Source: Margaritifera margaritifera (Eukaryota; Mollusca; Bivalvia; Unionida; Margaritiferidae). From it: DNA of 64,000 nt. Below, in pieces: positions 43,431 through 55,228 of this stretch. The position numbers were made by a program, and so were the translations under genes. How positions within the stretch are numbered: position 1 is the first letter of the stretch; every line of letters begins with the position of its first letter. The DNA is taken from the NCBI GenBank assembly GCA_029931535.1, contig JAQPZY010000374.1, forward strand, positions 62,001 to 126,000. Direction: 5' to 3'. The notes under the pieces were generated by a model. That model did not search any database and was not told the DNA's origin. It worked only from the letters and a program-made list of their open reading frames with translations.

Positions 43431-44130
43431 ATTGTTCATACTAGGATTAGAAACCAATGTAGCGACCTTAAAAAAGATTAGTATGACAATCACCTGATAG
43501 ACAAACCCTTATGCAACTGTGGGGTAGAGGCAGAAAGTGCACATCATTATATTTTCATTTGTACTCATTACACATTCGAAGGAAAAATCGAATACTTAGT
43601 CTTATCGCAATGCTCGTCCCAATCTCTACGAACACTCTTCTATTTGGCGCACCTGAACTTGCAACTGAGCAAAATATGAATATATTTACGTTGTTTCAAA
43701 ATTACATTAAATATACGAGGCGTTTCAACTAACGTGTCTTCCTTACATTCTAAATGTAAAGGGATTATTGCTATTATTAATATTGCTCTTTCTCAGACTG
43801 TACATTGACCAATCGATAGTGATATTGGTGCATTATATACTATATGCTTTTTCTTTCGAGGTTTGGTAACATCATTGTTTACTTACCTTGAATATATCTC
43901 TTCATTTTTCCCCTCTCTCTAACATTTATCCTTTAATTATTGGCACATCTGATTTGTTGTTGTTCTTTTTGTAATTTTAAAAAATTATTTCTCCTATATT
44001 CTTTTCTTTCCCCTGCCTCTAGTCATGTTTCATTAATTTGTTTCACAATATTTGAATGGGGAAGGGCTTATCTTATGCTGTGAGAACCTGTAGCCCGACC
44101 CCTTTTGCCTAATATAGCAAATAAAAATAT
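43431..44130 (+). pseudogene. CR1/Jockey-like LINE tail: RT C-terminal zinc region and 3' UTR
   Basis: The translation from 43435 reads HTRIRNQCSDLKKD-stop-YDNHL then PLCNCGVEAESAHHYIFIC, the His/Cys-rich segment at the C-terminus of CR1/Jockey-type reverse transcriptases (LHTRLR...C.CG...HF...C). A frameshift near 43570 leads to LLFGAPELATEQNMNIFTLF and YIKYTRRFN with the stop at 43732. An AT-rich 3' UTR follows, ending about 44130 with CCTAATATAGCAAATAAAAA. This is a different LINE clade from copies A-E. 5' truncation removes the rest. Confidence 0.75.
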
Positions 44131-44266
44131 GCTTAAACCAGAGGTAGTCGTTTCATTTTAAACAAAATACAAAAACTAAATTAGAGGAAAACTAAACATT
44201 ACAAACTGCGCAAACAAAAAAAGCTGTCATAATTTAAGACTCAGAATTAGTGTGCTCATCGTAAGA

Positions 44267-44645
44267 AACAACCATGCATACATGATAGGTATTGTATTGA
44301 AGGATATAAACAACCATGCATACATGATAGGTATTGTATTGAAAGATATAAACAACCATGCATACATCATAGGTATTGTATTGAAGGATATAAACAACCA
44401 TGCATACATGATAGGTATTGTATTGAAGGATATAAACAACCATGCATACATGATAGGTATTGTATTGAAAGATATAAACAACCATGCATAGATGATAGGT
44501 ATTGTATTGAAGGATATAAACAACCATGCATACATGATATGTATTGTATTGAAGGATATAAACAACCATGCATACATGATAGGTATTTAATTGAAGGATA
44601 TAAAAAAACATGCATACATGATAGGTATTGTATTGAAGGATATAA
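44267..44645. repeat. 42-bp minisatellite, 9 copies
   Basis: Unit ATACATGATAGGTATTGTAT, TGAAGGATATAAACAACCAT, GC. Copies are nearly identical, with single changes such as GGATAT/AGATAT. Because 42 is a multiple of 3 and the unit lacks stops in several frames, long open frames arise on both strands (14-residue repeats such as NHAYMIGIVLKDIN); no protein is claimed. Confidence 0.97.
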
Positions 44646-45479
44646 TTTGCGCCTATCACAGACATTTAGACAAATTTACACTTTCTGCGGATGTTTTGAG
44701 GGGAAAATAAATTCTTGGACACGTTTTCCCTTGAGGAAACAAAATGACTCAGCAGTACGTTTTCCTAAAGGGAAAACCACGCTGAAGCCGTTCTGTCGTT
44801 TAATCAAGAGGGTTTCTTTCAGTGATGGGGGCAGGGGGTATGCAATGACTCGTGGGAAAAACTACAGTGGAAAACCAGCACGTGGTCTGAACTCATAAGC
44901 TGAGTTGAATTGCTGTTCAGATTAATAAGTAAATGTAAATTATTACAACAAATCCATAATATTCCCTATTTATGTATTGCATTTTAATTTAAACTTGGCG
45001 GTCAGGATTTTACAAATTCCCTTTAAGACCATCTGACACAACGTTTTAGGACTTATGCATTACTGTTGAGAAGTCCTGACTTGTAGTTTACACATTCTAT
45101 ACTAATGACTACAAATACATCTCTCTCTCTCATACGCATCACACACACACACACCCACACACACACATAGTAAGACACAAAAGAAGAGCATACATGAGTC
45201 GTAACATGCATCAAGGAAAATAGGATGTTGCCCAGATTGGGAAATTATACAAAAAATACAAAAATCAATAGTGGATATATGGTTAGCTGTGGTATTCTAC
45301 AAACTGTAAACGTTTTTAAAAAGGGTCCACTTTTTCTCCAACATAAACGTTTTATTAGACAGCACTGTTAAATATTTTTCCATTTTTTACAGCATAAAAA
45401 TGTTGCTTTTGTAACTTGCAATTTATTTGTTTTCTTTAAAGCACAGAGTGACCTATAAAATATATATCCTGCAATCAGA
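44646..45479. other. Non-coding; CT/CA-rich patch at 45119-45168
   Basis: Two near-palindromic words GTTTTCCCTTGAGGAAAC and GTTTTCCTAAAGGGAAAAC lie 33 bp apart at 44723-44775. Otherwise nothing recognised. Confidence 0.45.
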
Positions 45480-47045
45480 ATGAAAATAAAATATTGAATT
45501 CACCAAACTTGTCATTTCCAAAAACTGCATCGCTTTTTTAAATCGTAACATTTGGTATATCATTCTAATCAATGCAATACAGGATTTTTAAAAAATCGTC
45601 AATACCTGGATAATCATAAAATAAGTGTTCAGTATGATTTACTTCTTGTTTACAAACAATACACGTATCATCATCGATGAAATTCTTTTTCTTCTTTTCA
45701 AAAATTGATTTGTTACAATAATTATGTGCATGAATTGAAACTAAAATGAGCTTAAATTTTTATCCTTGGTGCACTTCTTAGCTCAAATGACAGAAATGTT
45801 TGTTCTCCAGTTTTGATCAATTATTCCGCACCTTAACTGTCTGAACCAAGCCTAGTATTTTCCATAAGGTTTATTTATTTTATTCTTTACCAAATCTTAA
45901 TATTAAAATTCTTATTTGCTGAGAGCAACTTTTTGTCTGAATTTCTGTTCTAAGAGTGTTTCCTTGTTGATATAAGTTTTAATCTTTCTTTTCTAGTGAC
46001 CAGATATTTTTGAAATAATTTTAAAATATTCAATGAAATTATTAGTGTCATTCTTTTGACGTAGTCCTTCAAAATTGTGTAATGATCATTGACTATCAAA
46101 GAGGCGTTTGACCGCCATTTACTATATAGGAATGAAAGTTATTAATATCAGCAAAATTTAGAATTTCATGTGATAAGTATCCTTTCACTGAAGATGGTTC
46201 CCTTGTCACATTGCTAAGGCATAAATAGCATCTAGCCAAAATTTATTACTAATGCATTTACCAACCTCTGTTATTTTTGTATCCCCTTGTTTTAATATCT
46301 GGATACCTCACAATTTAAAAAAAAATCAGTTTTGTAAACATAATTTGTCAAGGTCCTTCTTCATTTGACATAACCCGTTTAATCCAAAGTGATCTCAATG
46401 TATTGAATAAAAGAACGAGCATGAACCATGTATATACCACCATCTGAAGATGGGACTGTAAGTGTATCTCTTTGTGGCTACAACCACCCCAAATAAATTT
46501 CAAAAATAATTTGTTCTATTCCTTTTATATATTTAACGGAGGGTTAGGCAATGCTGAAACTAACTGAATACATTTTGGCAAAATCAATGATTTGATAAAA
46601 GTTATTATTTTTAATAAGGAACAGATTTCTCCTCATCCAACAGCTTGTTTGCTTCTTTAACTTCTTTGCATAAGCTATCTCTAGCATATCATCTTAGTTC
46701 AAAGAAAACTTTATTCATAAAAGTCGAAAGTAAGAAGTAGACAACATTATTTTAATGTCTGATCATATTTTTCTTCCGAAATGTGTTCCTTCCTTTCCAA
46801 ACAACGTTAGAGTTTGATACATTACAATGTAAGCCAGATACTGATGCAAAATCCTTAAGACGTTCGATGGTAGATTCAGTTCGTTTATTAGTTATCCGTG
46901 CTGTAATCTCTGTATCACTTCTTTGAACCTAAATTTTCAGCCTCAATTTGTTTTACATGTTGTTTTTTCTTGCGTTGCTTTTCCTGTGAATCGTCAGTTG
47001 TTTCAGCTTAAATTTTCCTTTTAAGAATTTTCATAAAAGAGCTGA
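45480..47045 (-). pseudogene. Old L1/Tx1-like LINE ORF2 remnant: linker, RT C-terminal half and zinc tail
   Basis: Duplicate of 10088-10905, extending further. In element sense it has a KKKQHVKQIEAEN linker, ERLKDFASVSGL, the SALPNPP thumb segment, the GGLxMVD box, a W-rich segment near 45850 (NKPYGKY...WFRQLRCGIIDQNW) and a C-terminal CIVCKQEVNHTEHLFY knuckle near 45660. Frameshifts and stops are many. The fingers and palm are deleted, as in the partner, so the deletion predates the duplication. Confidence 0.7.
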
Positions 47046-47349
47046 TAAATGCATGTTAGCATAACTTGTAATGAATTATATTTATTACCAAGGTCCGATC
47101 AAAGGCGGAGCAAACGGAGCAGTTTTTTCAGGTCCCCAAACTGGCAACGCAATGACATGGTATATATTTGCTTTTTTGGGGCGGTTGGGGTCGCGTGGGG
47201 GGTGGCATTGTGAAATTGCTGCAAGGCCTCCTACCACCTTAACCGGTATTGTTTGTCACCCTCAAGATAGTATTCTTCAACATTATTTACGATAATTTGT
47301 TTTATTGAATTAGTGCATTTCTGTTGAATTAACAGTGTTCAATTGAATT

Positions 47350-47790
47350 TTCAATAACCATGACATCTAGGTGATTCAGATAATGAAAAGGTTAAAGTTA
47401 GAGCAGATTGGTTTGCTTTGTACCCTGGAACAATAGCTGAATCTGTTAAATATGAAAACATATGCTCAAAAATCAGGATGTAATCTAATCTACTTTGTTT
47501 AAGAGAATTGAGCTATCTACAAGTAAATAATCTAGCATCCGGTTTGACTACACGCCATATATATAGTAAATCTAGTTCATTCTTGATATCCTGGTTTGCT
47601 TTTCTTGTCAACGTATCTCTATCATAAATAATATTATATATTTCAAGATCCATGTCCTGAAGAACATTCCAATCGCCACAAATGATAATAGATGAATAAT
47701 AAAAGTTAACAAATAATCGTGTCTTAGATTCTTAAAGAATTCGGCATTATCATCATTATCCCATATACATTGACCGGGTGTAAAACAAAA
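47350..47790 (-). pseudogene. Old L1/Tx1-like LINE ORF2 remnant: endonuclease domain, better preserved
   Basis: Partner of 11215-11640. Here the GDxN motif is intact (IIICGDWNVLQDMDLE), and the following NELDLLYIWRVV and LFTCR segments are in one frame. It keeps NDDNAEFFKNL in another frame, so one frameshift precedes GDWN. Confidence 0.7.
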
Positions 47791-48016
47791 TCCCCTCAGG
47801 ACAAAATCCCCCTGGCTAAATGGAAGATATGCCATAATCCCCACCCCCAGTCTAAGCTTAGCCCTTTTTAAACCATCACAAATATACATCTATACTGGTA
47901 ACATGTTTTCAGTATGTTAGTATTATAGAAGCTGGTTAAAAGATCTGGTACTGGCCTATTTTGAACGGGATAGGGAGAAAGAAAAAAGAAAATTAATGAC
48001 GATTAACATGGAATTC

Positions 48017-48024
48017 GTATTTCT
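48017..48024. repeat. Target-site duplication of LINE D, left (GTATTTCT)
   Basis: Matches 51167-51174 (GTGTTTCT) at 7 of 8 positions. Copy 1 has the site once at 11873-11880. Confidence 0.7.
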
Positions 48025-48846
48025 GTTTATTTGTTGTCTAATCCTAGTCCTTCGCAGCATATATGGCTGGTTAGAGCATTGGAAAAGTCCCCTCAATAAA
48101 TTTCCAAATACCAAAAGGTTGATACTATTATAAGGTTGATTAATGTTAAATTTTTGAAAACCGGACTTTATTTTTGTTTTTGAGTGAGGTTCCTCTTTTG
48201 TTTTCCTATATATCAAGTTTTCTTGGATTAGGGGTCCAGGCTCGTACTCACCTCCTTTCAGGTATTGCCTGTCGGGCGGGTTTCCGTTCCCTTCTCCCCT
48301 AAAGTAAATTATGGGATATAGTGACCTTTGCCAGAGGTCTTATTTTGGTTTCTTTAAATTCAAGTCCCGTGTATTGTCATGTGTGTATTTGTTGTTATTT
48401 ATATATTTGTTGTCCTGGGACAGGCACTATGTAGTTCAAATTTCTATTTTCATTTTCATGTTAATTCTACAAGTTCGTTTTCTTTGTATATTGCGTGTAT
48501 GTGTGTTCGTCTTTCTCTCTCTTCTCTTTCTCTGTTATTCTTATTTTATGTTATAGCTTGTTAATACATTTTATTGGTAGTATAGTTGTCGATCGTGTTT
48601 TTTTTGTGTTGTTTGTTTTTGTATATTTCTATTAAGTATTACGATTTGATCAGTATTAGTTGATAGTGTTGTATACTAGTATATTGATACATGGACTTAA
48701 GAAAAAAGAGGGGCAGCTGTCCATCCTCCGTACGGGGGAAAGAGTGCTACATTTTCCCCGGAAAGACCTACATGCTGTCCACTTTGTGTGGCCCTGTATA
48801 TACTTCTTCCCAGGTATAGCTGTAAGAGATATTGTTGGCGATTAAT

Positions 48847-48980
48847 AAATCAGGTTATTGTTATTATTATTATTATTATTAATATTATTATTATTATTAT
48901 AAGAGATATTATTGTAGATTAGTAAGTCAGGTTATTATTGTTATTAATATTATTATTGTTATTATTATTATCGTTATTTT
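48847..48980. repeat. (TTA)n-type microsatellite in the LINE B 3' UTR
   Basis: Two blocks of TTATTATTA around a duplicated AAGAGATATTNTTG...TCAGGTTATT phrase. A shares AATAATAATAA at the corresponding start of its 3' UTR. Confidence 0.85.
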
Positions 48981-48984
48981 TTTT

Positions 48985-50210
48985 TTCCTCAGGTTTGTTG
49001 CATCCTTGAGCTCTGGGTTTTTCCTGGTTGTCTTGTTCGTTTTAATAGTGGCTGGGTTGGAGACATGTCTTCATCTGACACATTTATCCCTTCAAAGTCC
49101 AGTTTATAATATTCTTTCCTGGTTTCTGTATCAGTCTTTTTGTCCTTTGCTTCCTTTGCTTTTCTCTGCCTTTTTCCCGTTTGTTTACATGTTGGTGTGT
49201 TTTCTGTTTCCATTGTTTCTTTTTTGTTGGTGGTTGCTTCTGTTATAACTTCATTGGTTTTTTGCTTGTGTTCCGCTGTGCTCCTCCCTGCTGGCAATTC
49301 TTTTCTGTTGGGAGGTGCAGCTGCAGTCTGTTGTTTCTTTGTTTCTTTATCTGGCTCTGTTTCTGAGTGTGCTAGGTATTTTGCTCCAATCTGTAGGTCT
49401 GCCCGACTAGTGAACATAGTTACTTGTTTTGGAGTTTTGGGTCTATTCGTTGGTGTTCCATTTCGGTAGGGTTTTTTATTCTTATTTCCGGTGTAGTTGG
49501 TGTGCTATTTTCATGCTCTATAGTTTGAGGGATTGGTGTTGTTTCCATTCTAGGGTGATTTTCATTTGGTTCTTGTATCTGAGTACATTTCCTTGGATCG
49601 TGTCCGGTCTGCTTGCATTTGGGGCATTTTCTGTGGTATATGCAGCCTCGATACCACGTTTTAACTATGAAGCCGTGAATGAAGAAGAAAGTTGTCATCT
49701 TTTTTGCTTCATCTAGCTGTATTTGGATGATCATAGCTCCTGTTTGTATAGTTGAATATTCGTTGCATGTTACCATTTGTGCATCTTCTATTTTTATGCC
49801 GAATTTCTGTTCTAGTGTTTCTTTTGTAACTAACAGGGGAATTTCTATGGTGATTCCGGTTATATAGACATCCAGATATTTATTGGCAATTTCTCTCTCT
49901 ATTTTGGGTGCATCAATTACTTGCCCTTTTTCTTTCCTATTTGTATGGGCCCCTTCTCTAGCAGCGTGTTTTCTCCCTTTGGATGTATCAAGTATATTCA
50001 TTTTCCATTCTGTGTCAATGCCTCTATGAGTTCTAGTTTTATACCTTTAGCCATTGATGTGCTAAGGATTTCCTCTGTTCTGGGTCGTTATTCCGCTGTG
50101 TATTCAGATAGATCTATCTCTTGTGTACCTGGGCGTCTGCTTGCCACGAGTTTTCACTCTCCCGCCCTGTACTTCACCGTCGAGTTGAAATGGTGTTGAA
50201 GGATTGGCAT
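48985..50210 (-). pseudogene. LINE B ORF1 (RRM-like region plus intact CCHC knuckle), stops and frameshifts
   Basis: The start is inferred at ATG 50210: MPILQHHFNSTVKYRAG aligns with MSVLEQYFDTKPVFTKQGG of A. A TGA follows, then KLVASRRPG...IDLSEYTAE, a second stop, and RPRTEEILSTSMAKGIKLE. In the best frame from 50001 come APKIEREIANKYLDVYITG, EIPLLVTKETLEQKFGIKIE, TTFFFIHGFIVKTWYRGC and CPKCKQTGHDPRKC, a complete CxxCxxxxHxxxxC zinc knuckle. A frameshift near 49418 moves into FTSRADLQIGAKY..., ending with the acidic DFEGINVSDEDMSPTQ tail. Length and order match A, C and E. RNA-binding is expected from the family. Confidence 0.85.
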
Positions 50211-50423
50211 TCTCGTGGTGTCCGTGCGACTTGATTATATAAACTATCGTCTTCTTGTTCACAAATAGTATTTCACAATATGTATCATTCAATGAAGCAT
50301 TAAAAAAGAACAAATTATGTCAGTTCATAGTCTTAAGAGAAAAAGAATGTTCCCAGTTTAAAAATATTATATCGATTCAAAACATATATACTTAACTAGA
50401 AAAGGCACTGAAAAGCCTTTCCT

Positions 50424-51166
50424 GTTTATTTGTGGTCGTCTCTTAGCCCGTCCCAGCATATATAGCTGCTTAGAACTGTAGAGACGTCACCGCAAAAATG
50501 TCAGAAGTACCCGAAGGTTTTAGTGTTTTATTTTTAAAGTAAATTTCTAGCTTCGGTTCCTCTAGTTTTGTTTCCTAGAGTTCAAGTTTTCTAATGTTCA
50601 GGGTTTCTGGGTCCGTACTTTCTTCCCTTCAAGTATTTCCTGTTGGGCCGATTTCCTTTCCTTTCCACCCTGAAAGTTATAAATCTCAAGGGGACCTCCG
50701 CCCTGAGGTCTTGTTTGATTTGTTAGTTCTTTTTATTTTATAATGTTGATGTTTTGTCTTTTATATTTATGTTTTGGGCATTTCGTCAAATTTTCTGAGT
50801 TAGAGTTCTGATTTTTATTTATATTGGTGAGTGTGATGAGTGCATGTGTGGTGGCTTACCTGTCACCATACAGTTACTTCTCTCTCTCTCTTTGTTAGTT
50901 TCTTTATTAGTTCACTATATTATTTAGTTTTTTTAAAGGGTTTCGACCATGCGACACTGCTAGTGGGGAGAGGATTGCCCGTTCGCGTGAGTCGGAACAC
51001 CTTTATTAGATGTTTTAATGTGTTATTTAAGTTTATTGTTATTATGTAATATATTATTGGAGTTAGTTTTAGAGCATTTAGATTTCCGGGCAGTTTGCTT
51101 TGTTCGGGCCACGTTGAGACTATTTTCGTCAACGACTTTCCTTCGCAAGTATGAGTGTAAGAAATT
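50424..51166 (-). mobile_element. LINE copy D: short element with a histone H3 head and LINE 3' UTR tail
   Basis: In minus sense it starts at 51166 with about 50 nt of leader, then H3 codons (51112-51080). It then joins sequence matching the A 3' UTR from about 14540 (ACTAACTCCAATAATAT), including the GA repeat, 'GGTGACAGGTAAGCCA' and ACCTCAGGGCGGAGGT. It ends CGACCACAAATAAA at 50424. ORF1 and the LINE 5' UTR are absent. It is flanked by the 8-bp duplication listed at 48017 and 51167, with B nested at its 3' end. Confidence 0.8.
51080..51112 (-). pseudogene. Histone H3 5' fragment at the head of LINE D
   Basis: On the minus strand, GTG (in place of ATG) is followed by ten codons reading ARTKQTARKS, residues 2-11 counting the start Met as 1. 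The frame then continues into non-H3 sequence. About 50 nt upstream, to the element boundary, is non-LINE sequence that may be the H3 mRNA leader. Compared with the A head, codons 2-11 differ at six bases (GCA/GCC, ACT/ACA, ACG/ACT, GCA/GCC, AGA/CGG) and every change is synonymous. Confidence 0.88.
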
Positions 51167-51174
51167 GTGTTTCT
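51167..51174. repeat. Target-site duplication of LINE D, right (GTGTTTCT)
   Basis: Partner of 48017-48024. Duplicated-segment homology resumes here. Confidence 0.7.
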
Positions 51175-51371
51175 CCGATAAATAAAATAAGTCCAAAATC
51201 TTGGCGCTATTTTTCTAAATACCTTATACGATAAAATGCAAGTGTTCAAAACATCGCCGAATGATTGAATGCGAGGGATTACAAGCGAGGTGTCAAAGCA
51301 CATGTGCGTGCAATTAGTCTTCAGATCAAAACGATCATTACGTGCCTTAATCTCCTTTTCTGTTAAGATCT

Positions 51372-51618
51372 AACATCTAATCCCACACACTATACGTCTT
51401 CCGTCTACTCAAGGGAAACCAACACAACATTTCAAAGGGCCCACAAAAACGTATATATTCATCTAACCCGCACACTATACGTCTTCCATCGACTCAAGGG
51501 AAACCAAGACAAAATTTCAAAGGGCCCACAAACACGTATATATGTGGTTTTATCTAACCCGCACACTATACGTCTTTTATCTACTCAAGGGAAGCCGACA
51601 CACAACGTCAAAGGGCCC
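51372..51618. repeat. 84-93 bp tandem repeat, 3 copies (partner of 12107-12346)
   Basis: Same unit and copy number as in duplicate 1, here uninterrupted by LINE A. Confidence 0.9.
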
Positions 51619-51922
51619 AATCAGACACACAAGGATGTATATTTGTGACGGTTTCAAAAGTTTAAAAAGGGCTAAGCTTGGACTGGGGGAGGGGATCCTA
51701 TCTTTCATTTTCCTGGGTGGATTTTGTCCTAAGGGAATTTTGTCCTGGGGGATTTTGTCTGTACCCCACATTGACCATATTTATTAATTGGATTTCTTTG
51801 ATATGTCACTCTGTTAGCTTAGCAGGGTATGTTACGGCAGTATATTAATGTTCCAATATGGCCTAATGTTTGCGAATTAAACTTTGATCTAATTAAGCTG
51901 GACTGTTGTTATATAACCCCCC

Positions 51923-51924
<2 letters not shown>

Positions 51925-52015
<91 letters not shown>
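51925..52015. repeat. Compound microsatellite (CA)n(TA)n
   Basis: About 21 CA units then about 25 TA units. Homology with copy 1 stops at its right edge. Confidence 0.95.
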
Positions 52016-52019
<4 letters not shown>

Positions 52020-52681
52020 AATTAAAAATTATATAACCTGTACGATAATGAGTATTTCTACATATTTAAAAATTCTGCTAATGTAATCAAGCATTCTTCT
52101 GTAGAATCCAGGAATGGCACTTTTGCTTCTGTTTGGTGTATATTTGTATTCTCTCTTTCTCTCTCTCTCTCTCTCTCTTTATATATATGTATACATAAAC
52201 AGCCCTTTTAAGACCTTTCCTAGTTGCAAAATGTTCCTTTAGACTTAATTTAGAAAACTGGCATGCATGCATCACTGCATCAGGCAACAACTTGAAATGG
52301 CCTTTATCAGTCTGAAATATGGCGACACGGGGTAGCTGTAATAGTTCATTTAGATGTTTCATGTCTACAACATAATCTTGGATTCAGGCATCAGGAAACA
52401 CCTCGAAACATGCTTCATTAATGTAAAATATGAAAAAGAAATTCCACACATCCCCGCCCTAGCCCGTTAATTTTTCCTCAGTGATTATATAATAAGGTAA
52501 GCATATAGTAAATAGTTCCATGGAAGATTCTTAAACACAAGGTTAAGATTTTTGCTTTTTCCAGCAACATTGAGGAAACCACGCTTTTGAGAGTTATAAT
52601 ACAATAACAACAATATTAATTATAAAATATAGCCAATGTAATCGAATAAGTAAAGACATAAAGAATAATAAATAAATATAT
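52016..52681. other. Non-matching segment inside duplicate copy 2
   Basis: Occupies the place of 15541-17077. It contains a CT run (52152-52178). No gene recognised. Confidence 0.4.
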
Positions 52682-54319
52682 ATTGCCAGTGTTTTGTACA
52701 CCATTCTCATATTAGATTCAGCTTTCTTATATGATTCTGAGAAAGATATTCCTATAAAGAAGGATTCTTTTGCTTCAAGAAATAAAAAAACAGCACGCAT
52801 ATATACCCATATCTAATGTTTCAAATCTAATAAAGAATACGCTCTAGCGTCCTCTAATTATCGTGAGAGATAACATCAGCGCTTGAAGGTATGGATCCAT
52901 GTGACTGATCAGGTTAATGACGCACAAGTGACGGGTATATGTAGAGATTATCTTTGTTCTACAGTTTAATTACCCCAACTACATCACTACGGTCAACATA
53001 CGACCCATTGTTCACATTGTTTGGAGAACAATAAAGAAAAAAACAAAAACAAATGTATAAAATTGTTCCCACTGTATAAGTTTTACAATAGATCAGATCT
53101 GATATTGCTTTAGACAATACAATACGTTTAGGATTGGCCTGGCTAGACATAAACAAACCGAAATACAACATAACGCCAGGCCCATCCTCTCCAAGGAGTC
53201 CAGTAGGAAACGGCCATGGCAACGCGCTATATAAAAACAGATTAAATATGTAAGCTTCCATGTTTTCACAACCACACCGCTTTTGGAAAATAGACAGTGG
53301 TAAACAAAGGATATATGTAAACATTTTACCCCTTAAATCTTGAAATTTTGCCATAATTTCTAGGGTTATTAACCGATTTCTTAAAAATAGTTTGACTAAA
53401 ATCATATTAAAAATTTTTTTCACCAAAAATATAACCTTTAGTATATGTGTATTGAATATTTGATTTACAAATTGTGAACTTAGTGTTCTAATAATTATTT
53501 GTGGTTCTTGTTAAGAAAATCGGGCACACTTTCCTTACAAATGCCATTATTAAACATGTTTTTTTTCCCGATAACCAAATGCCCTGGCTGAATAACCCTA
53601 AAATAGTTGTATAACAACAAAACTTTGATTCGCTGGTAGTCATCATTTTTAAAGACAAAAACATGTATGCCGAACCTGTCTCACTAACTCAAAAACAGTT
53701 GTAGTTCCCATGAAGAAACACATTCTCCCTCTTTATCCTAATTCAGTACCCAAGATGATGTAAGAAGAGGTATAATTTGAGTAACAGGGTTTGAATTAGG
53801 TGACATGATATTTATTTAACAGATTAATTTGTAAAAAGATATCATAAACAGAAACTATTAAAGTGTATCGGCATTTAGTGCATGGCGTTTTGGCTGGTTC
53901 TAAAGTGTCGCGGGCGGAAATGATAGCGTATCATGACCACTACCGTATAAGGCCCTGGGGGATCACATGTTGGCTATATTGGATGTCTTGTTTTGCACAT
54001 TACTTAATAGATATGCCACAAAGTATATACATTTTAGACAATTTACTATTTATAGAGTACATATGGCCTCCAATTTGTTATTTCCTGCCTATGTTTTGAA
54101 ACATTATGCTTGAAATTTGATAATTGTGATCTCTAACACACGCATAATGCCGCCGACGTTGCGTGGTTTCCTGTCCTTTCATTCAGTGAATGTTTTGGAA
54201 CTTCATAGTTTGTATTTAAATTGTCTTGCCTACTTTCCACTAGTTTTAAAGTATATGGATGCTTGCTTGAGGAATATTAAGTTATTGCTGACATATAAAT
54301 TGCATTTTTTCAAGTATTG

Positions 54320-54355
54320 CACACACATACACACGCACGCACATACACACACACG

Positions 54356-54417
<62 letters not shown>

Positions 54418-54430
54418 GAGAGAGAGAGAT
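54320..54430. repeat. Compound microsatellite (CA)n(TA)n(GA)n, interrupted
   Basis: CA part with TACACACGCACGCACA interruptions, about 24 TA units, then GCACAGAGAGAG. Confidence 0.93.
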
Positions 54431-54693
54431 ATTCATATAGTAACATTGAACCTTTACTCCCTAATGAATAATATGCAATGTTATTAATATATTTCAATCC
54501 TAAATTGAAGAGGGATAAAGAGGAATAAAACCAAGGGAGGACGCTGGTGAAATATTGCTTAAAACAGAGTTTTCACTGTGCTAAGACATCAATCCAACTT
54601 AAACATCATTCTCTTCTTTCAGATATGTAATTTGATAATAATATGATGATTTGTGCGACGAATGAACCAACATGAAATTATGTATCATGCTGT

Positions 54694-54694
54694 A

Positions 54695-54726
<32 letters not shown>

Positions 54727-54727
54727 G
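54694..54727. repeat. (CT)n(CA)n microsatellite at the duplication edge
   Basis: Copy 1 has a shorter CT-CA run at 26010-26029. Homology ends here. Confidence 0.85.
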
Positions 54728-55228
54728 CACTTACAAACCATATATTTTTTCTCCATAATATCATGTCACAGAGTTCGAAATAAAGTCACAAGACTTCAAC
54801 TGACTGATTGGAATTTTATTGCATGACTTGATCTGCAATATAGATATGATAAAAAGACTAGTTTTCATCACAGCAAAAAATGAAATCTTCATTATAACAT
54901 GGCTGAATGGCAAATGCGTGGTACATATTTTTAGACAACAAATATGTAATGAATAATTAAAAGACGAAAATTCATGAGGATTACGAACATACATTCTACG
55001 CAATGAAATTACAGGTTGAGACAGTGTTCTTAAATACATGTTCTCTTCGCTAAGTGTTCAATATGTGATCAATATTCATACGACACTCAATAGAGGTCGA
55101 TGCTAGGAATTATTGCAATTAATTAATTATCCTGGCTACAAATAATGTTAATTCATTACTTTTATTGCAAATATGATCAAAGAATGTTCCAGGTATACGT
55201 GTTTTTTATATTGTAATAATTCCTGACA
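54728..55228. other. Non-coding, no feature seen
   Basis: Nothing recognised on either strand. Confidence 0.4.

Larger units (their letters stand above)
48025..50416 (-). mobile_element. LINE copy B: ORF1-only element, nearly full length, nested in D
   Basis: Element sense is minus. The 5' leader from about 50416 aligns with A (AGTGCCTTTTCTAG). ORF1 spans 50210 to about 48985 and a 0.95-kb 3' UTR ends GACAACAAATAAA at 48025. TTTCT on the left (48020-48024) and TTTCCT on the right (50418-50423) may be its own target duplication. It lies exactly at the 3' end of D, so it appears to have inserted into D's tail or target duplication after D landed. There is no ORF2. Confidence 0.82.
46244..54720. 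repeat. Segmental duplication, copy 2 (partner 10088-26000)
   Basis: Same blocks and order as copy 1, interrupted only by LINEs B and D (48025-51166) and the non-matching 52015-52681. It supplies the empty sites for LINEs A (51610-51618) and E (53646-53654). Confidence 0.9.

Noticed and set aside
44227..44665. Several 80-143 codon frames on both strands
   Set aside because: All arise from the 42-bp repeat, whose length is a multiple of three.
53863..54099. Plus-strand frame containing HGVLAGSKVSRAEMIAYHDH and RPWGITCWLYWM, looking protein-like
   Set aside because: The duplicate at 25195-25400 has stops in the same frame, there are no splice signals, and no family is recognised.
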